In this document: one piece after another, positions 34,164 to 42,708 of the stretch
Layout of the letters: the number at the start of each line of letters is the position of its first letter
Position numbering within the stretch: position 1 is the stretch's first letter
NCBI GenBank assembly: GCA_903858115.1
Contig: CAIOHR010000437.1
Coordinates: 1-64,000 of the forward strand
Length of the DNA: 64,000 nucleotides
From: an uncultured Pirellula sp.
Lineage (GTDB): Bacteria; Planctomycetota; Planctomycetia; Pirellulales; Pirellulaceae
Reading direction: 5' to 3'
The notes under the pieces: model-generated
Databases searched by the model: none
The model's input: only the letters and a program-made list of their open reading frames with translations
What the model was told of the DNA's origin: nothing
Program-made: the position numbers and the translations under genes

Positions 34164-34853
34164 GTGATTCGCATCGCCGAGATTTTTCACAGCGTTCAAG
34201 GCGAAGGGCGTCTTACTGGCACTTCTAGCGTCTTTGTCCGTACTAGCGGATGCAATCTTCGGTGCTGGTTTTGCGACACGATGTATGCCTCGTGGGAACC
34301 GGAGGGTGACAGCGTTCCGTTGGAAAGCGTCGTCGATTCCGTCCTGAACTGGCCCTCCGAGCATGTCGTGATCACAGGAGGAGAACCGATGATTTACGAT
34401 GAAATCGTGGAGCTGGTCGAACGCCTACAAGCACACTCTCGTCACGTCACGATCGAAACGGCGGGGACGATCGCTCGCGAAATGCCTTGTGATCTCTGGT
34501 CCATCAGTCCCAAACTCAGCAATTCGACCCCGATCGGCTATGCCTCCAACGAATGGGTGCAGAAACACGACGACCGACGTAATCGCCCAGACATTGTCGC
34601 TCAATTGATGAGCCAAGGGGACTATCAACTCAAGTTTGTCGTCGGTTCCATTCTCGATGCCGTTGAGGCTGAAGAGTATCTGACCAAACTGTCTGGTTGG
34701 GATCGATCGAAAGTCCTCATGATGCCACGCGGTACCACCAGCGATGATCTCGATTTACAAAAAACATGGCTTATGCCTTGGTGCCAAAAACATGGCTACC
34801 ACTATTGCGATCGTCAGCACATCTATTGGTATGGCAATACACGAGGCACATAA
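34164..34853 (+). CDS. queE: 7-carboxy-7-deazaguanine synthase
   Basis: The frame opens with GTG at 34164 (229 residues). The N-terminus MIRIAEIFHSVQGEG and the cluster motif CNLRCWFC (Cys30, Cys34, Cys37) define a radical SAM enzyme of the QueE family. Then come HVVITGGEPMIY and a C-terminal MPRGTTSDDL and YHYCDRQHIYWYGN. The enzyme converts 6-carboxytetrahydropterin to 7-carboxy-7-deazaguanine in queuosine synthesis. queF is divergent on the other side of the intergenic region. queC and queD are not in the window. An AGE-type epimerase gene starts 6 bp downstream and may be co-transcribed. Confidence 0.95.
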   Translation: MIRIAEIFHSVQGEGRLTGTSSVFVRTSGCNLRCWFCDTMYASWEPEGDSVPLESVVDSVLNWPSEHVVITGGEPMIYDEIVELVERLQAHSRHVTIETAGTIAREMPCDLWSISPKLSNSTPIGYASNEWVQKHDDRRNRPDIVAQLMSQGDYQLKFVVGSILDAVEAEEYLTKLSGWDRSKVLMMPRGTTSDDLDLQKTWLMPWCQKHGYHYCDRQHIYWYGNTRGT

Positions 34854-34859
34854 GCGGAC

Positions 34860-36137
34860 ATGACCTGTGATTCCCAGACGCCGATTCTGAATGAGAAGCC
34901 CATGCTAACGACGTTGTCGGGCAGAAACCAATTGCTGAAGTGCTACCGCGATGGGCTTCTTGAGGATACTGTCCCATTCTGGTTCCCTCGCTGTGTAGAT
35001 AATGAGAAGGGCGGTTTTCTGCATTGCTTGGATCAGGATGGCTCTGTACTTGACCATGACAAATCGGTCTGGGCTCAAGGCAGAATGAGCTGGATGTTGT
35101 TCACTCTGTACAACACCGTGGAGAAAAAAACTGAATGGTTGCAATGGGGCGAACATGGGTTGCGATTTCTCGATCGCCATTGCTTCGATCAAGATGGCAA
35201 GATGTTCTTTCACGTCAATCGTGAAGGACAACCCATTCGTAAACGACGCTACGCTTATAGCGAATCGTTTGCAGCGATCGCGTTTGCTTCACACTTCAAA
35301 GCGACAGGTGATCATCGCTCGGCCGAACGTGCCAAAGATCTATTCGAATTCTTTACCCATTGGAATTTTACACCAGGTGTTATGCCGCCCAAGTGTACCG
35401 ATGTTCGACCGATGATCGGACTGGGGCCACGCATGATCACCATCGTCTCAGCCCAAGAATTACGTTCCAACCTGGGTAATGATCCCACTTTCGAGCGATG
35501 GATCGATCGCTGCATCGATGAGATACGCCAATGGTTTGTCAAACCGGAGCTAAAGGTGGTCATGGAGTCGGTCGCACCCAATGGCGATATCGTGGACCAC
35601 TTCGATGGCCGGCTGTTGAATCCTGGCCACGCGATGGAGGGCGCGTGGTTCATCATGCTCGAAGGTCAGCAGCGAGACGATCCACGCCTGATAAAGTTAG
35701 GTTGCGAGATGCTCGATTTCATGTGGGAGCGAGGTTGGGATAACGAACACGGTGGTCTGTTTTACTTTCGTGACCTATATCATAAACCTGTCCAAGAGTA
35801 CTGGCAGGATATGAAGTTCTGGTGGCCGCACGATGAAGCCATCATTGCAACATTCTTGGCTTATGAACTAACGGGCGAAACGAAGTATGCAGGTTGGCAC
35901 CAACAAGTGCACGACTGGAGCCATCGCCACTTTGCCGATGCAAAACATGGAGAATGGTTCGGCTATTTGCATCGAGATGGACGATTGGCGACTACGACCA
36001 AGGGGAATCTATGGAAAAGCTTTTTCCATCACCCACGTATGCAATGGATGTGCTCGGAGTTGTTGATCACTTCCAAAAATTCTTTCCACGCCGAGGACGT
36101 GAAGTTGCGAAACGATTCGCCGAACATTGACGAATAG
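34860..36137 (+). CDS. N-acylglucosamine 2-epimerase (AGE) family protein
   Basis: The 425-residue protein has the alpha6/alpha6-barrel pattern of AGE enzymes: FWFPRCVDNEKGGFLHCLD, KSVWAQGRMSWML, YSESFAAIAFA, LLNPGHAMEGAWF and WWPHDEAIIATFLAY are typical. Conserved His and Glu residues of the active site are visible in the last two. It probably epimerises an N-acyl-glucosamine or interconverts mannose and cellobiose-type sugars; the family includes both. I keep the ATG at 34860, but an ATG at 34902 preceded by GAGAAG is a plausible alternative. The gene follows queE by 6 bp. Confidence 0.9.
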   Translation: MTCDSQTPILNEKPMLTTLSGRNQLLKCYRDGLLEDTVPFWFPRCVDNEKGGFLHCLDQDGSVLDHDKSVWAQGRMSWMLFTLYNTVEKKTEWLQWGEHGLRFLDRHCFDQDGKMFFHVNREGQPIRKRRYAYSESFAAIAFASHFKATGDHRSAERAKDLFEFFTHWNFTPGVMPPKCTDVRPMIGLGPRMITIVSAQELRSNLGNDPTFERWIDRCIDEIRQWFVKPELKVVMESVAPNGDIVDHFDGRLLNPGHAMEGAWFIMLEGQQRDDPRLIKLGCEMLDFMWERGWDNEHGGLFYFRDLYHKPVQEYWQDMKFWWPHDEAIIATFLAYELTGETKYAGWHQQVHDWSHRHFADAKHGEWFGYLHRDGRLATTTKGNLWKSFFHHPRMQWMCSELLITSKNSFHAEDVKLRNDSPNIDE

Positions 36138-36233
36138 CCTCTCAGGAGTTTGTTCTTTCCTGGCAATCTTTTTGTGAACAACTGCGAGAGGCTACCCCTG
36201 AGGAGTCTCAGTAGGTTCCGATTGGATTCGGAA
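36135..36233. terminator. Hairpin cluster between convergent genes
   Basis: Three stems fill the 115-bp gap. TAGCCTCTC (36135-36143) pairs with GAGAGGCTA (36186-36194) and is extended inside by AGTTTGTTC against GAACAACT with one bulge. CTGAG-GAGT-CTCAG occupies 36198-36211. TTCCGA (36216-36221) pairs with TCGGAA (36228-36233). The position between the AGE gene and the MurE-like gene, which converge, fits a bidirectional termination region, although no run of T follows directly. Confidence 0.5.
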
Positions 36234-36252
36234 TCCCTGAAAATGAGACGTG

Positions 36253-37803
36253 CTAAGCGGGACCAAAGATTCGTAGGGAATGCCGAGCCACGGGGGATGA
36301 TTCTTCGTTTGTTGCGGCACTAGGAGCGCTCTGATTGCGCTCACATTCAAGCTTCGCCAATAGTGCCTCTACGACGTCCAGGTCGGATTTCGATTCGCGC
36401 GTTTGGTTGTTGGTCCAGCGAACAGAGCCCCAGCCGGCTAGCATGATTTGATCCCCTGGACGAGCGGAACGGAGTGCGAACTCTATGGCCGTCTCGCGAT
36501 TCGGCACGATTTGGACGGCAGCCGGATGACTGCATCCATCCAATACATTCCAAATTGTCTTCTGCGCGTTTGCGGCCGAAACTCGGCTTTGTGTGAGGAT
36601 CACTCGGCTGGCAGCCCGTTCGAGCACACGACCGTATGCCATGAGCTGCTCTGCCGTCGCAGACTCGGGAACTTCTGCGACGCAGACGATCGGGGCTGAG
36701 TTGTTTCGTGCCAAAGCATGCAACGATACAGCCAATCGGTCCGCTTGATCGGCCAAATCGATGGTGATTGAGCCACGCGGATTAGCAATCGATTGAAGTC
36801 GACCTGGGATTCGCTGCAACCGTTCGATACCTGCAACAATTTCGTCTGTATCCAAACCAAACGCATAGCCAATCGCAACAGCGCCGAGAATATGACGTGC
36901 GTTGTGGTCTCCTATCAATCGCGTGGTCAGCGGCATTACCGATCGCCCGACCTGCACCATCATCGATTGGCTGCTTCCCTGCGTCTTGAGCCGCTTGCCC
37001 ATGACATCGCAAGCCGCATCAATTCCGTAACCGATCGAATGTGGCTGATGGCGTTGAATCCATCGATTCAGTCTCGCATCATCAGCGTTGTAAACAATCA
37101 CACCATGATTCTTGAGCTGCCCCATCAATCGTTGCAGTGAATTCTCTACGCCACGTGCGCGAAGCTTGTCCACCCGTTGGCTTTTGCGAAGACTGGTGAA
37201 TAGCAAAACATCGAACTCGATTCCTTGTGTTGCTCGCGTGCAAAGCATTTCATCGGTAATTTCCAAGACAACGGCAGGGGAGCCGTTGAGCTGTGCTTTT
37301 GAAATGAAACTTGCAAGCTCGCCAGCCGTCGAGTCCGGGTCAGATCGAAGTCCCGCGGTGGCGCCATCGCATCCTCCCAATGTGGAGTGATACGCGACTC
37401 GATTGCCTACATGCTTCAACATGGCAGCCGTGATCAGCGCGGCGGTAGTTTTGCCGTGCGTACCGATGACCCCAATAGTCAAAACCTTCTTCGACGGATT
37501 GCCAACGATCGCGTTGGCTAGGACTGCGTATGCCTCGCGAACGTCAGAGACGATGCACTGTGGAATGGGCGAAGGCAAGAACTGTTCAGTCACAATGCCC
37601 ACAGCACCGTTGGCTACGCCCTCGATCACCTGTCGAGCCAAATCCTCGGTGTCTTCCAAGCCGATGAAGAGGACTCCATTGGGCTTGACGGTTTCCGGAT
37701 GGCTGTGACACGAATCACACCGAATATCCGAAGCCCCAAGAATCTGTGCTTTCGGAAAAAGCGATCGTAACGAAACTAGCGTTGTTGACGCGCAGCGACT
37801 CAT
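36253..37803 (-). CDS. MurE-like Mur ligase family protein, divergent paralogue
   Basis: The 516-residue protein has the Mur ligase order: an N-terminal substrate domain, ATP-binding GTHGKTT (residues 114-120) in the central domain, EITDEMLCTRATQGIEFD where MurE has its SSH and metal-ligand segments, GDHNARHILGAVAIGYAFG, and a C-terminal domain starting near GRLQSI. The usual DYAHTPDAL is replaced by DLADQADRLA, and the DNPR motif that selects meso-diaminopimelate is absent. It therefore looks like a MurE-derived ligase with changed or lost amino-acid specificity, perhaps a second MurE-like enzyme. It stands alone, with ribD on the far side. Confidence 0.8.
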   Translation of the reverse strand: MSRCASTTLVSLRSLFPKAQILGASDIRCDSCHSHPETVKPNGVLFIGLEDTEDLARQVIEGVANGAVGIVTEQFLPSPIPQCIVSDVREAYAVLANAIVGNPSKKVLTIGVIGTHGKTTAALITAAMLKHVGNRVAYHSTLGGCDGATAGLRSDPDSTAGELASFISKAQLNGSPAVVLEITDEMLCTRATQGIEFDVLLFTSLRKSQRVDKLRARGVENSLQRLMGQLKNHGVIVYNADDARLNRWIQRHQPHSIGYGIDAACDVMGKRLKTQGSSQSMMVQVGRSVMPLTTRLIGDHNARHILGAVAIGYAFGLDTDEIVAGIERLQRIPGRLQSIANPRGSITIDLADQADRLAVSLHALARNNSAPIVCVAEVPESATAEQLMAYGRVLERAASRVILTQSRVSAANAQKTIWNVLDGCSHPAAVQIVPNRETAIEFALRSARPGDQIMLAGWGSVRWTNNQTRESKSDLDVVEALLAKLECERNQSAPSAATNEESSPVARHSLRIFGPA

Positions 37804-38152
37804 CGGGTGGCCTCCATGCCAGTGTTGAGCAGTATTTGCAATGGTCCTCAGCTATTGCGACAGGCCATCGAAATCATCCTGATCCTGACGGCTCAACCAC
37901 TCGGGTGAAGCGGCTGGTCTACAATAATGATTAAACTGATCGATTGCCGAAAACTGGTCAAGCCGAAAACAATCTACTCGCACGTGTTCTCAAAAAAAAC
38001 AAAGCAGAATGCTAGCGTTTCGCGGCGAGATCTAGCATGCCGCAATGAGGTTTTCATTTCGAAAAGATGCACCTGTGTAAAGAGGGATGACGAGTCACCA
38101 CTCTTAGAATGAAATGAAGAGTGCGAATGATCAAGTTGTCGTGCTCTCGCGA
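37804..38152. other. Intergenic region of 349 bp, no gene recognised
   Basis: Between the MurE-like gene and ribD. An imperfect hairpin CACTCTT (38099-38105) with AAGAGTG (38117-38123) lies 30 bp from the ribD stop and could aid termination of ribD, though it lacks a T-run. Short open frames here have no recognisable domain. The promoter of the MurE-like gene should lie at the left end. Confidence 0.4.
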
Positions 38153-39274
38153 TCAGATAGGTTCTCGTCGACGCATGGTCATGTGAATGTCATCACCGTG
38201 CACTCGCGTGGATTCAATACGCCATAGACTTGCATCCTGGACGCGTTCCAGACCTGCTCCCAATACAGGCCGCTTGGCATCTCCTCCGAAAACCTTCGGA
38301 GCGATATAGCATTCCACCTGATCGACGAGGTTTCGATCAAAAGCGCTACCGAGGACTGCACCACCACCTTCAATGAGAACGTTGGTGGCACGAGCACGGC
38401 CAAGTTCTTCCAGTGCGAAAGTTAGCGAATCGTGTTGGTAATCCGCTGGCATCGCAAATACAGAGGCCCCCAATCTCGCCATCGCTTCTCGCCTTGCTAT
38501 AGGACAATGATCTGCAACGATCACCCAAAGCGGTGCAATCGGGATCGACTGAACGAGTTTACAACCCAGAGGCAAGCGACCGCGATGGTCGAGAACAACA
38601 CGTGTTGCAACCCTATGCGGTTTCGCATTGTCGGGGAGCCTAGCGGTTAAAAGAGGATCATCTTCAAGAACGGTTTGGATACCTACGATAACACCATCCA
38701 AATCACTTCGCATTTGGTGGACGGAGGCTCGTGATAGTTCGTTCGATATCCACTTCGAATCTCCCGTTGCTGTTGCGATCGCACCGTCGAGTGTCATGGC
38801 CCATTTGGCAATCGTCCAAGGCTTGCCGGTCTTTAAGAGCTTTAGATAGGGTGCATTAAGCTCACGCGCTTCCGATTCCAGAATACCTGTCGTGACTTCA
38901 ATGCCGTGCTCTTGCAACAACGCAATGCCTCGACCTGCTACTGCAGGGAATGGGTCCGGCATGGCGACGACCACTCGGTTTGGTCTTTTCGAAGCGACGA
39001 GCGGCGCACAGGGAGGAGTTTTTCCAAAGTGACTGCACGGTTCGAGTGTAACGTAGATTGTCGCATTCGAAACGTCGATCGATTGCAAGGCTTCTACTTC
39101 GGCATGTGGACCGCCAAAGTATCGATGGTATCCCTTTGCAATCAAGCAACCGTCTCGGACTACAACACATCCCACCATAGGGTTCGGTTCTACGCACCCC
39201 TTCCCTTTGGCTGCTTCCTCGAGCGCCAGCCGCATCCAATGCATGTCGATTTCATGGCTATTGAGGTCCATCAT
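38153..39274 (-). CDS. ribD: Bifunctional riboflavin biosynthesis deaminase/reductase
   Basis: The 373-residue protein has an N-terminal cytidine-deaminase-like domain with zinc ligands in GGPHAEVEAL and TLEPCSHFGKTPPCAP. A reductase domain with the dihydrofolate-reductase fold follows from about residue 150 (WTIAKWAMTLDGAIAT, GIQTVLEDDPLLTAR, LIEGGGAVLGSAF). It deaminates and then reduces the pyrimidine intermediate in the second and third steps of riboflavin synthesis. Both domains look complete. The start is one of two adjacent ATG codons at 39274/39271. It is not next to other rib genes here. Confidence 0.95.
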   Translation of the reverse strand: MMDLNSHEIDMHWMRLALEEAAKGKGCVEPNPMVGCVVVRDGCLIAKGYHRYFGGPHAEVEALQSIDVSNATIYVTLEPCSHFGKTPPCAPLVASKRPNRVVVAMPDPFPAVAGRGIALLQEHGIEVTTGILESEARELNAPYLKLLKTGKPWTIAKWAMTLDGAIATATGDSKWISNELSRASVHQMRSDLDGVIVGIQTVLEDDPLLTARLPDNAKPHRVATRVVLDHRGRLPLGCKLVQSIPIAPLWVIVADHCPIARREAMARLGASVFAMPADYQHDSLTFALEELGRARATNVLIEGGGAVLGSAFDRNLVDQVECYIAPKVFGGDAKRPVLGAGLERVQDASLWRIESTRVHGDDIHMTMRRREPI

Positions 39275-39372
39275 CGGTCATTCTCTTTTGCCAAACTTTC
39301 CATCATAGAAGTTGTAAACGTCGCCCCATCTTAATCAGGAACGCCTGTCGTTCCTACGCGAGTTTCGCGAGT

Positions 39373-39388
39373 TGGCACGCAGATTGCA
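39373..39388 (+). promoter_or_regulatory. Sigma-54 (RpoN) promoter upstream of hsp20
   Basis: TGGCACGCAGATTGCA matches the -24/-12 consensus TGGCAC-N5-TTGCW. The GG (39374-39375) and GC (39386-39387) are separated by exactly ten bases, as required for RpoN. It lies about 100 bp upstream of the Hsp20 start, which leaves room for a leader of about 90 bases. An upstream activator site was not identified. Confidence 0.75.
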
Positions 39389-39488
39389 TTGAAAGGGACA
39401 CCAAGAGTGTTAGGACTGCCAACTGTGACATGCAGGTGGCGTCCACGGATCTTCAACTGACTTTCGCCAATTTTGGGAGGAACAAATC

Positions 39489-39974
39489 ATGTCAAGATTT
39501 TTGCATAACGGTTGTTCAATTTCGCCGGAGTCGTTGGCCGTAGTAGGTCGCGAACTCGACGGCTTGCTTGAACACTTTTTTGGAGACAAACGAACGGGTT
39601 GTAGCACAGAGGGTAATGCGGAAGAGGCGCCCAATGCGCAAAAGCCACTCCAGACATGGAAGGCACCGTTGCACGTTTGGGAAAAGGAAGACGCCCTTCA
39701 GATCGATGCCGAACTACCAGGTGTCTCCAAAGACGCAGTATCCGTCACTTACGAGAACGGTTATTTGAACCTTCAGGCCGAACGAAAAACTCCGGACTTG
39801 GGGGACCACAAGACACTTCACAATTCATTTCGTTATGGATTGTTCAAGCAGCGAATCTCGGTTGGTGAGAACTACGATCCTGATACCGTTCAAGCATCGC
39901 TCGTGGATGGTATCCTGTCGATTCGGCTGAACAAGAAACCTCAAGTGCAACCCAAGAAGATTGAGATTCTTTGA
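39489..39974 (+). CDS. Small heat shock protein, Hsp20/alpha-crystallin family
   Basis: A 161-residue protein with a variable N-terminus and an alpha-crystallin domain from about residue 53 (APLHVWEKEDALQIDAELPGV) to 150. The A-x-x-x-n-G-v-L motif is present as ASLVDGILSIRL, and the C-terminal tail carries the PKKIEIL anchor that contacts neighbouring subunits. It is a cytoplasmic holdase chaperone forming large oligomers. GGGAGG precedes the ATG. A canonical sigma-54 promoter lies at 39373-39388, and three hairpins follow the stop codon, so it looks like a single-gene stress unit. Confidence 0.95.
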   Translation: MSRFLHNGCSISPESLAVVGRELDGLLEHFFGDKRTGCSTEGNAEEAPNAQKPLQTWKAPLHVWEKEDALQIDAELPGVSKDAVSVTYENGYLNLQAERKTPDLGDHKTLHNSFRYGLFKQRISVGENYDPDTVQASLVDGILSIRLNKKPQVQPKKIEIL

Positions 39975-40001
39975 TCGTAACGTTTGATAATTTTCTGTAA
40001 A

Positions 40002-40077
40002 ACCGCGTCTCGTGGAGACGCGGTCCGTGCCACTGCGTCTCACGGAAACGCAGGCATTTCGCGTCTTCGAGGGACGC
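40002..40077. terminator. Three related hairpins after hsp20
   Basis: ACCGCGTCTC (40002-40011) pairs perfectly with GAGACGCGGT (40015-40024). CTGCGT (40033-40038) pairs with ACGCAG (40048-40053). GCGTC (40061-40065) pairs with GACGC (40073-40077). All three contain the core GCGTCT, so they may be copies of one module. They fill the gap between the convergent hsp20 gene and the prenyltransferase-repeat gene and may act as a bidirectional terminator. Confidence 0.55.
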
Positions 40078-40087
40078 AACGACGTGA

Positions 40088-41575
40088 TCAGAATTTGAAT
40101 TCGTCCGTCGAGGATTCGTAGACTGGCAAGTAACGATAGTAGACCTCGAGCGTGAGGCAATTCATGGTCGTGATATAAATTCTGCCAGCGTTAGGGTACG
40201 GTAGTTCTCCGTCCGTGTACCAACTACCAGCCATGTGCCCCTGCTGGACCTGGGTTTGCACGAGGAGTTCTCGCATCACGAGGTTCCAGTTCTTCCATCG
40301 TTCGCCACCCATTTGGAACATGAACTGAGTTGCGTAATAGTTGTAGTAGCTGTCAACTCGCGAAGGCCCTTGTTTGGCGATGTATTCATTGGCTCTCATC
40401 AGAGCGCCATCTGTGAGTGTATTTCCTCGAAAGATGCGAATCAAGTTTCCAATCGCCGTCATGGACGCCGTCGGCTTGCCTCGGCGATAGGTATACAGGA
40501 ACGGACCGCTAGCTTCCCTCTTGAGGAAGTTATCCGCTAGATGCAGCGTCTCGTGAAAGACTTTGATACCGGCGGCCGAAGCGCTTTTCAAAGCCATCAT
40601 CTGCCATCCAACGATCGACAAATCGCCAGGGGTCGACGGATGATAGCCCCAGCCACCGTCTTTGTGCTGAGCGGCAACGATATAGTTGATCGCAGCCTGA
40701 CATGGCCCCTTGAGGGACGTATCGCCTGTCATCTGGAGGGATTCACAAAGGGCGAGCGTTGCAATTCCGTGTTCATACATCTGTGCCGCTGCTTGCTCCG
40801 TAAGCCAGTAACCTTGCGTACCATCTTTTCGAAACTTCATGTTTTGAACTAGATAGTAAACACCTCGACTCACATTGTCGCTATAGTCCCCTTGGTGCAT
40901 CGTATGTCCAGCTCCAAGAAAGCAGAGCAATGCAAGCCCCGTGGCCGCAATGTCTTTCTTGTCGAGATCCTTGCAGCCGTCTGTACATTCCTCGTTGCAG
41001 ACATCGAAACCCATGCTCCAAGAGCCGTTGTTTCTTTGGTGACGAGCCAAGTACGCGAGCGCAGCCTCGACTGCTGCTTCACTAGCCGCGGTTCCGCCAT
41101 GACGTGCGGCTGCGGCGCGACGATTCTCGACCGTTCGAGATTCCGTGGAAAGACCGACAAAGCCGGTCGAACCGCTCGTAAGAGTTTGGCCCGCGAATCG
41201 AATCGCATCCGCTAACGTTTCCAATTGTCCTGTTGTCTGCCCTGAAAGTGGATCCAGGAGTTCAGGCATTTCGGTAAGGATGGTTGTGGTGGATAACGTG
41301 TCGGCTCCCGAACTTGTAGGCGAAGCGTCCGCGTCCGATGATTGAGAAATCTCTACGGTCTCAACCTGCTCCCCTTGGTCATCACTTATCCCAGACTCCA
41401 TCGAGAACCTACGACCTTTACCAAGTCCGACGACGGTCCAAATGGCCAAAAGAAGAAGCAACAAAAGATGAACGACAAAGCTGCTCAAGCTGGCAATCCA
41501 ACGTGTCTTTGCTTGGCTTCCGCTCACTACAGCAGTCTCGTACTTAGGAAGAGATAAATGAATACGATTCAACAA
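40088..41575 (-). CDS. Prenyltransferase/squalene-cyclase repeat protein, membrane anchored
   Basis: The 495-residue protein has an N-terminal membrane helix (residues 24-46, IASLSSFVVHLLLLLLLAIWTV). A Ser/Thr-rich spacer of about 100 residues follows, then repeated alpha6/alpha6 segments typical of the prenyltransferase/squalene oxidase repeat (AALAYLARHQRNNGSWS, AINYIVAAQHKDGGWGYHP, ATQFMFQMGGERW). The aspartate-rich DXDD catalytic motif of squalene cyclases is not seen. It is therefore more likely a repeat-scaffold protein common in planctomycetes than a cyclase. The bulk is presumably outside the cytoplasm. Function is unknown. Confidence 0.8.
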   Translation of the reverse strand: MLNRIHLSLPKYETAVVSGSQAKTRWIASLSSFVVHLLLLLLLAIWTVVGLGKGRRFSMESGISDDQGEQVETVEISQSSDADASPTSSGADTLSTTTILTEMPELLDPLSGQTTGQLETLADAIRFAGQTLTSGSTGFVGLSTESRTVENRRAAAARHGGTAASEAAVEAALAYLARHQRNNGSWSMGFDVCNEECTDGCKDLDKKDIAATGLALLCFLGAGHTMHQGDYSDNVSRGVYYLVQNMKFRKDGTQGYWLTEQAAAQMYEHGIATLALCESLQMTGDTSLKGPCQAAINYIVAAQHKDGGWGYHPSTPGDLSIVGWQMMALKSASAAGIKVFHETLHLADNFLKREASGPFLYTYRRGKPTASMTAIGNLIRIFRGNTLTDGALMRANEYIAKQGPSRVDSYYNYYATQFMFQMGGERWKNWNLVMRELLVQTQVQQGHMAGSWYTDGELPYPNAGRIYITTMNCLTLEVYYRYLPVYESSTDEFKF

Positions 41576-41763
41576 AATGGCGATTCCAGGAATCCAACTA
41601 TTGTACCATCGGTAAGAATCATGGCCCTTAAAATCTCTACACAGGCGACATTCGGCTGGTCAATTTTGGGCTCCCGTGCGAAAACTAATGGAACAGGCGC
41701 GCTGAGATCGTTCGCGTTGTGGCGGATGTTCGGATTGTTCGGATGATATCAGAAGGAAGTGTG

Positions 41764-42708
41764 ATGGGAACCATCTTTGGGCTCGGGCAATGTACCGTGT
41801 TGCGAATTCTCGGAAAGGATCGCTGCAAGGTCTTGAATAATCTAGCAACACAAGACCTCCGCGTGCTTCATTCCGGTGAATGCAAGGAGACATTCATCAC
41901 CGATCCAAAGGGGAAGGTCTTCGGGCATGGTGTAGTTGCAGCGATAGCGGAAGAGTTGCTCTTTGTCTCTGTACCAGGCCAAGCAGAAATGCTATCCAAG
42001 CATTTGGATCGCTACATCATCATGGAGGATGCTACGATCCAAGATGCGAGTCCGAACTATGAAGCTTGGTTGATTTCGGATGTTTCCAAATTGGAGGGAC
42101 CGAATTCTGGAAACCTCGAACGAGGACAATGCAAATCGATCGATATCCAAAATCGATCGGGGCTCTGGATTCATGCGCCATGGATTGGAGATCGATCTGC
42201 CCTGCTGCTTCTCGATACAACGATCCAAAATGCGGATGTTCAGACGGCATTTGGCCTGCCGGTTGTGGCCAGCAGTTTGGAACATCGAGAAGGTTGGGAG
42301 GCCATGAGAATCGACCAATTTTGGCCGTGGTTCGGTCAAGATATGGACGCAAAGAATCTTCCACAAGAATTGGATCGAAATGAGCAGGCCATCTCCTTTA
42401 ACAAAGGGTGTTATCTGGGGCAAGAAACCATTGCGCGACTCGATGCTCTTGGGCAGGTGCAAAAGAAATTAGTCCGTTTGGAAATCTCTTCAGGGCGTTT
42501 ACCAACATTTGAAAACGCAGAGGAGTTGGCTTTGCGAAGCGGCGACCAAGAAGTAGGAACAATTCGTTCTGCTGGGGTGCGTGCCGATGGTTCTATCGTT
42601 GCATTGGGATACGTCAAGCGAAGCCATTTTGACGTGGGCACCGAGCTCAAGCTCGGTGCAGATCGGACTGCAAAGATCGTGTCGTCTCAAGCTAACGAAT
42701 CGAACTAG
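41764..42708 (+). CDS. ygfZ: YgfZ/GcvT-type folate-binding protein
   Basis: I chose ATG 41764 because AAGGA lies five bases upstream; the frame is open to 41719. The 314-residue protein has the GcvT-like fold. Its YgfZ signature is KGCYLGQETIARLD, with the cysteine important in YgfZ. LVRLEI and a C-terminal beta-barrel starting near ELALRSGDQEVGTIRSAG follow the usual order. YgfZ (IbaG-type IscA partner) helps iron-sulfur cluster enzymes and binds tetrahydrofolate. The 3' end overlaps the convergent lipoprotein gene by 17 bp. It is divergent from the prenyltransferase-repeat gene. Confidence 0.88.
   Translation: MGTIFGLGQCTVLRILGKDRCKVLNNLATQDLRVLHSGECKETFITDPKGKVFGHGVVAAIAEELLFVSVPGQAEMLSKHLDRYIIMEDATIQDASPNYEAWLISDVSKLEGPNSGNLERGQCKSIDIQNRSGLWIHAPWIGDRSALLLLDTTIQNADVQTAFGLPVVASSLEHREGWEAMRIDQFWPWFGQDMDAKNLPQELDRNEQAISFNKGCYLGQETIARLDALGQVQKKLVRLEISSGRLPTFENAEELALRSGDQEVGTIRSAGVRADGSIVALGYVKRSHFDVGTELKLGADRTAKIVSSQANESN

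Noticed and set aside
40088..41575. Functional squalene-hopene cyclase
   Set aside because: The DXDD acid motif is not seen, the length is too short, and the protein has an N-terminal membrane anchor and Ser/Thr-rich spacer.
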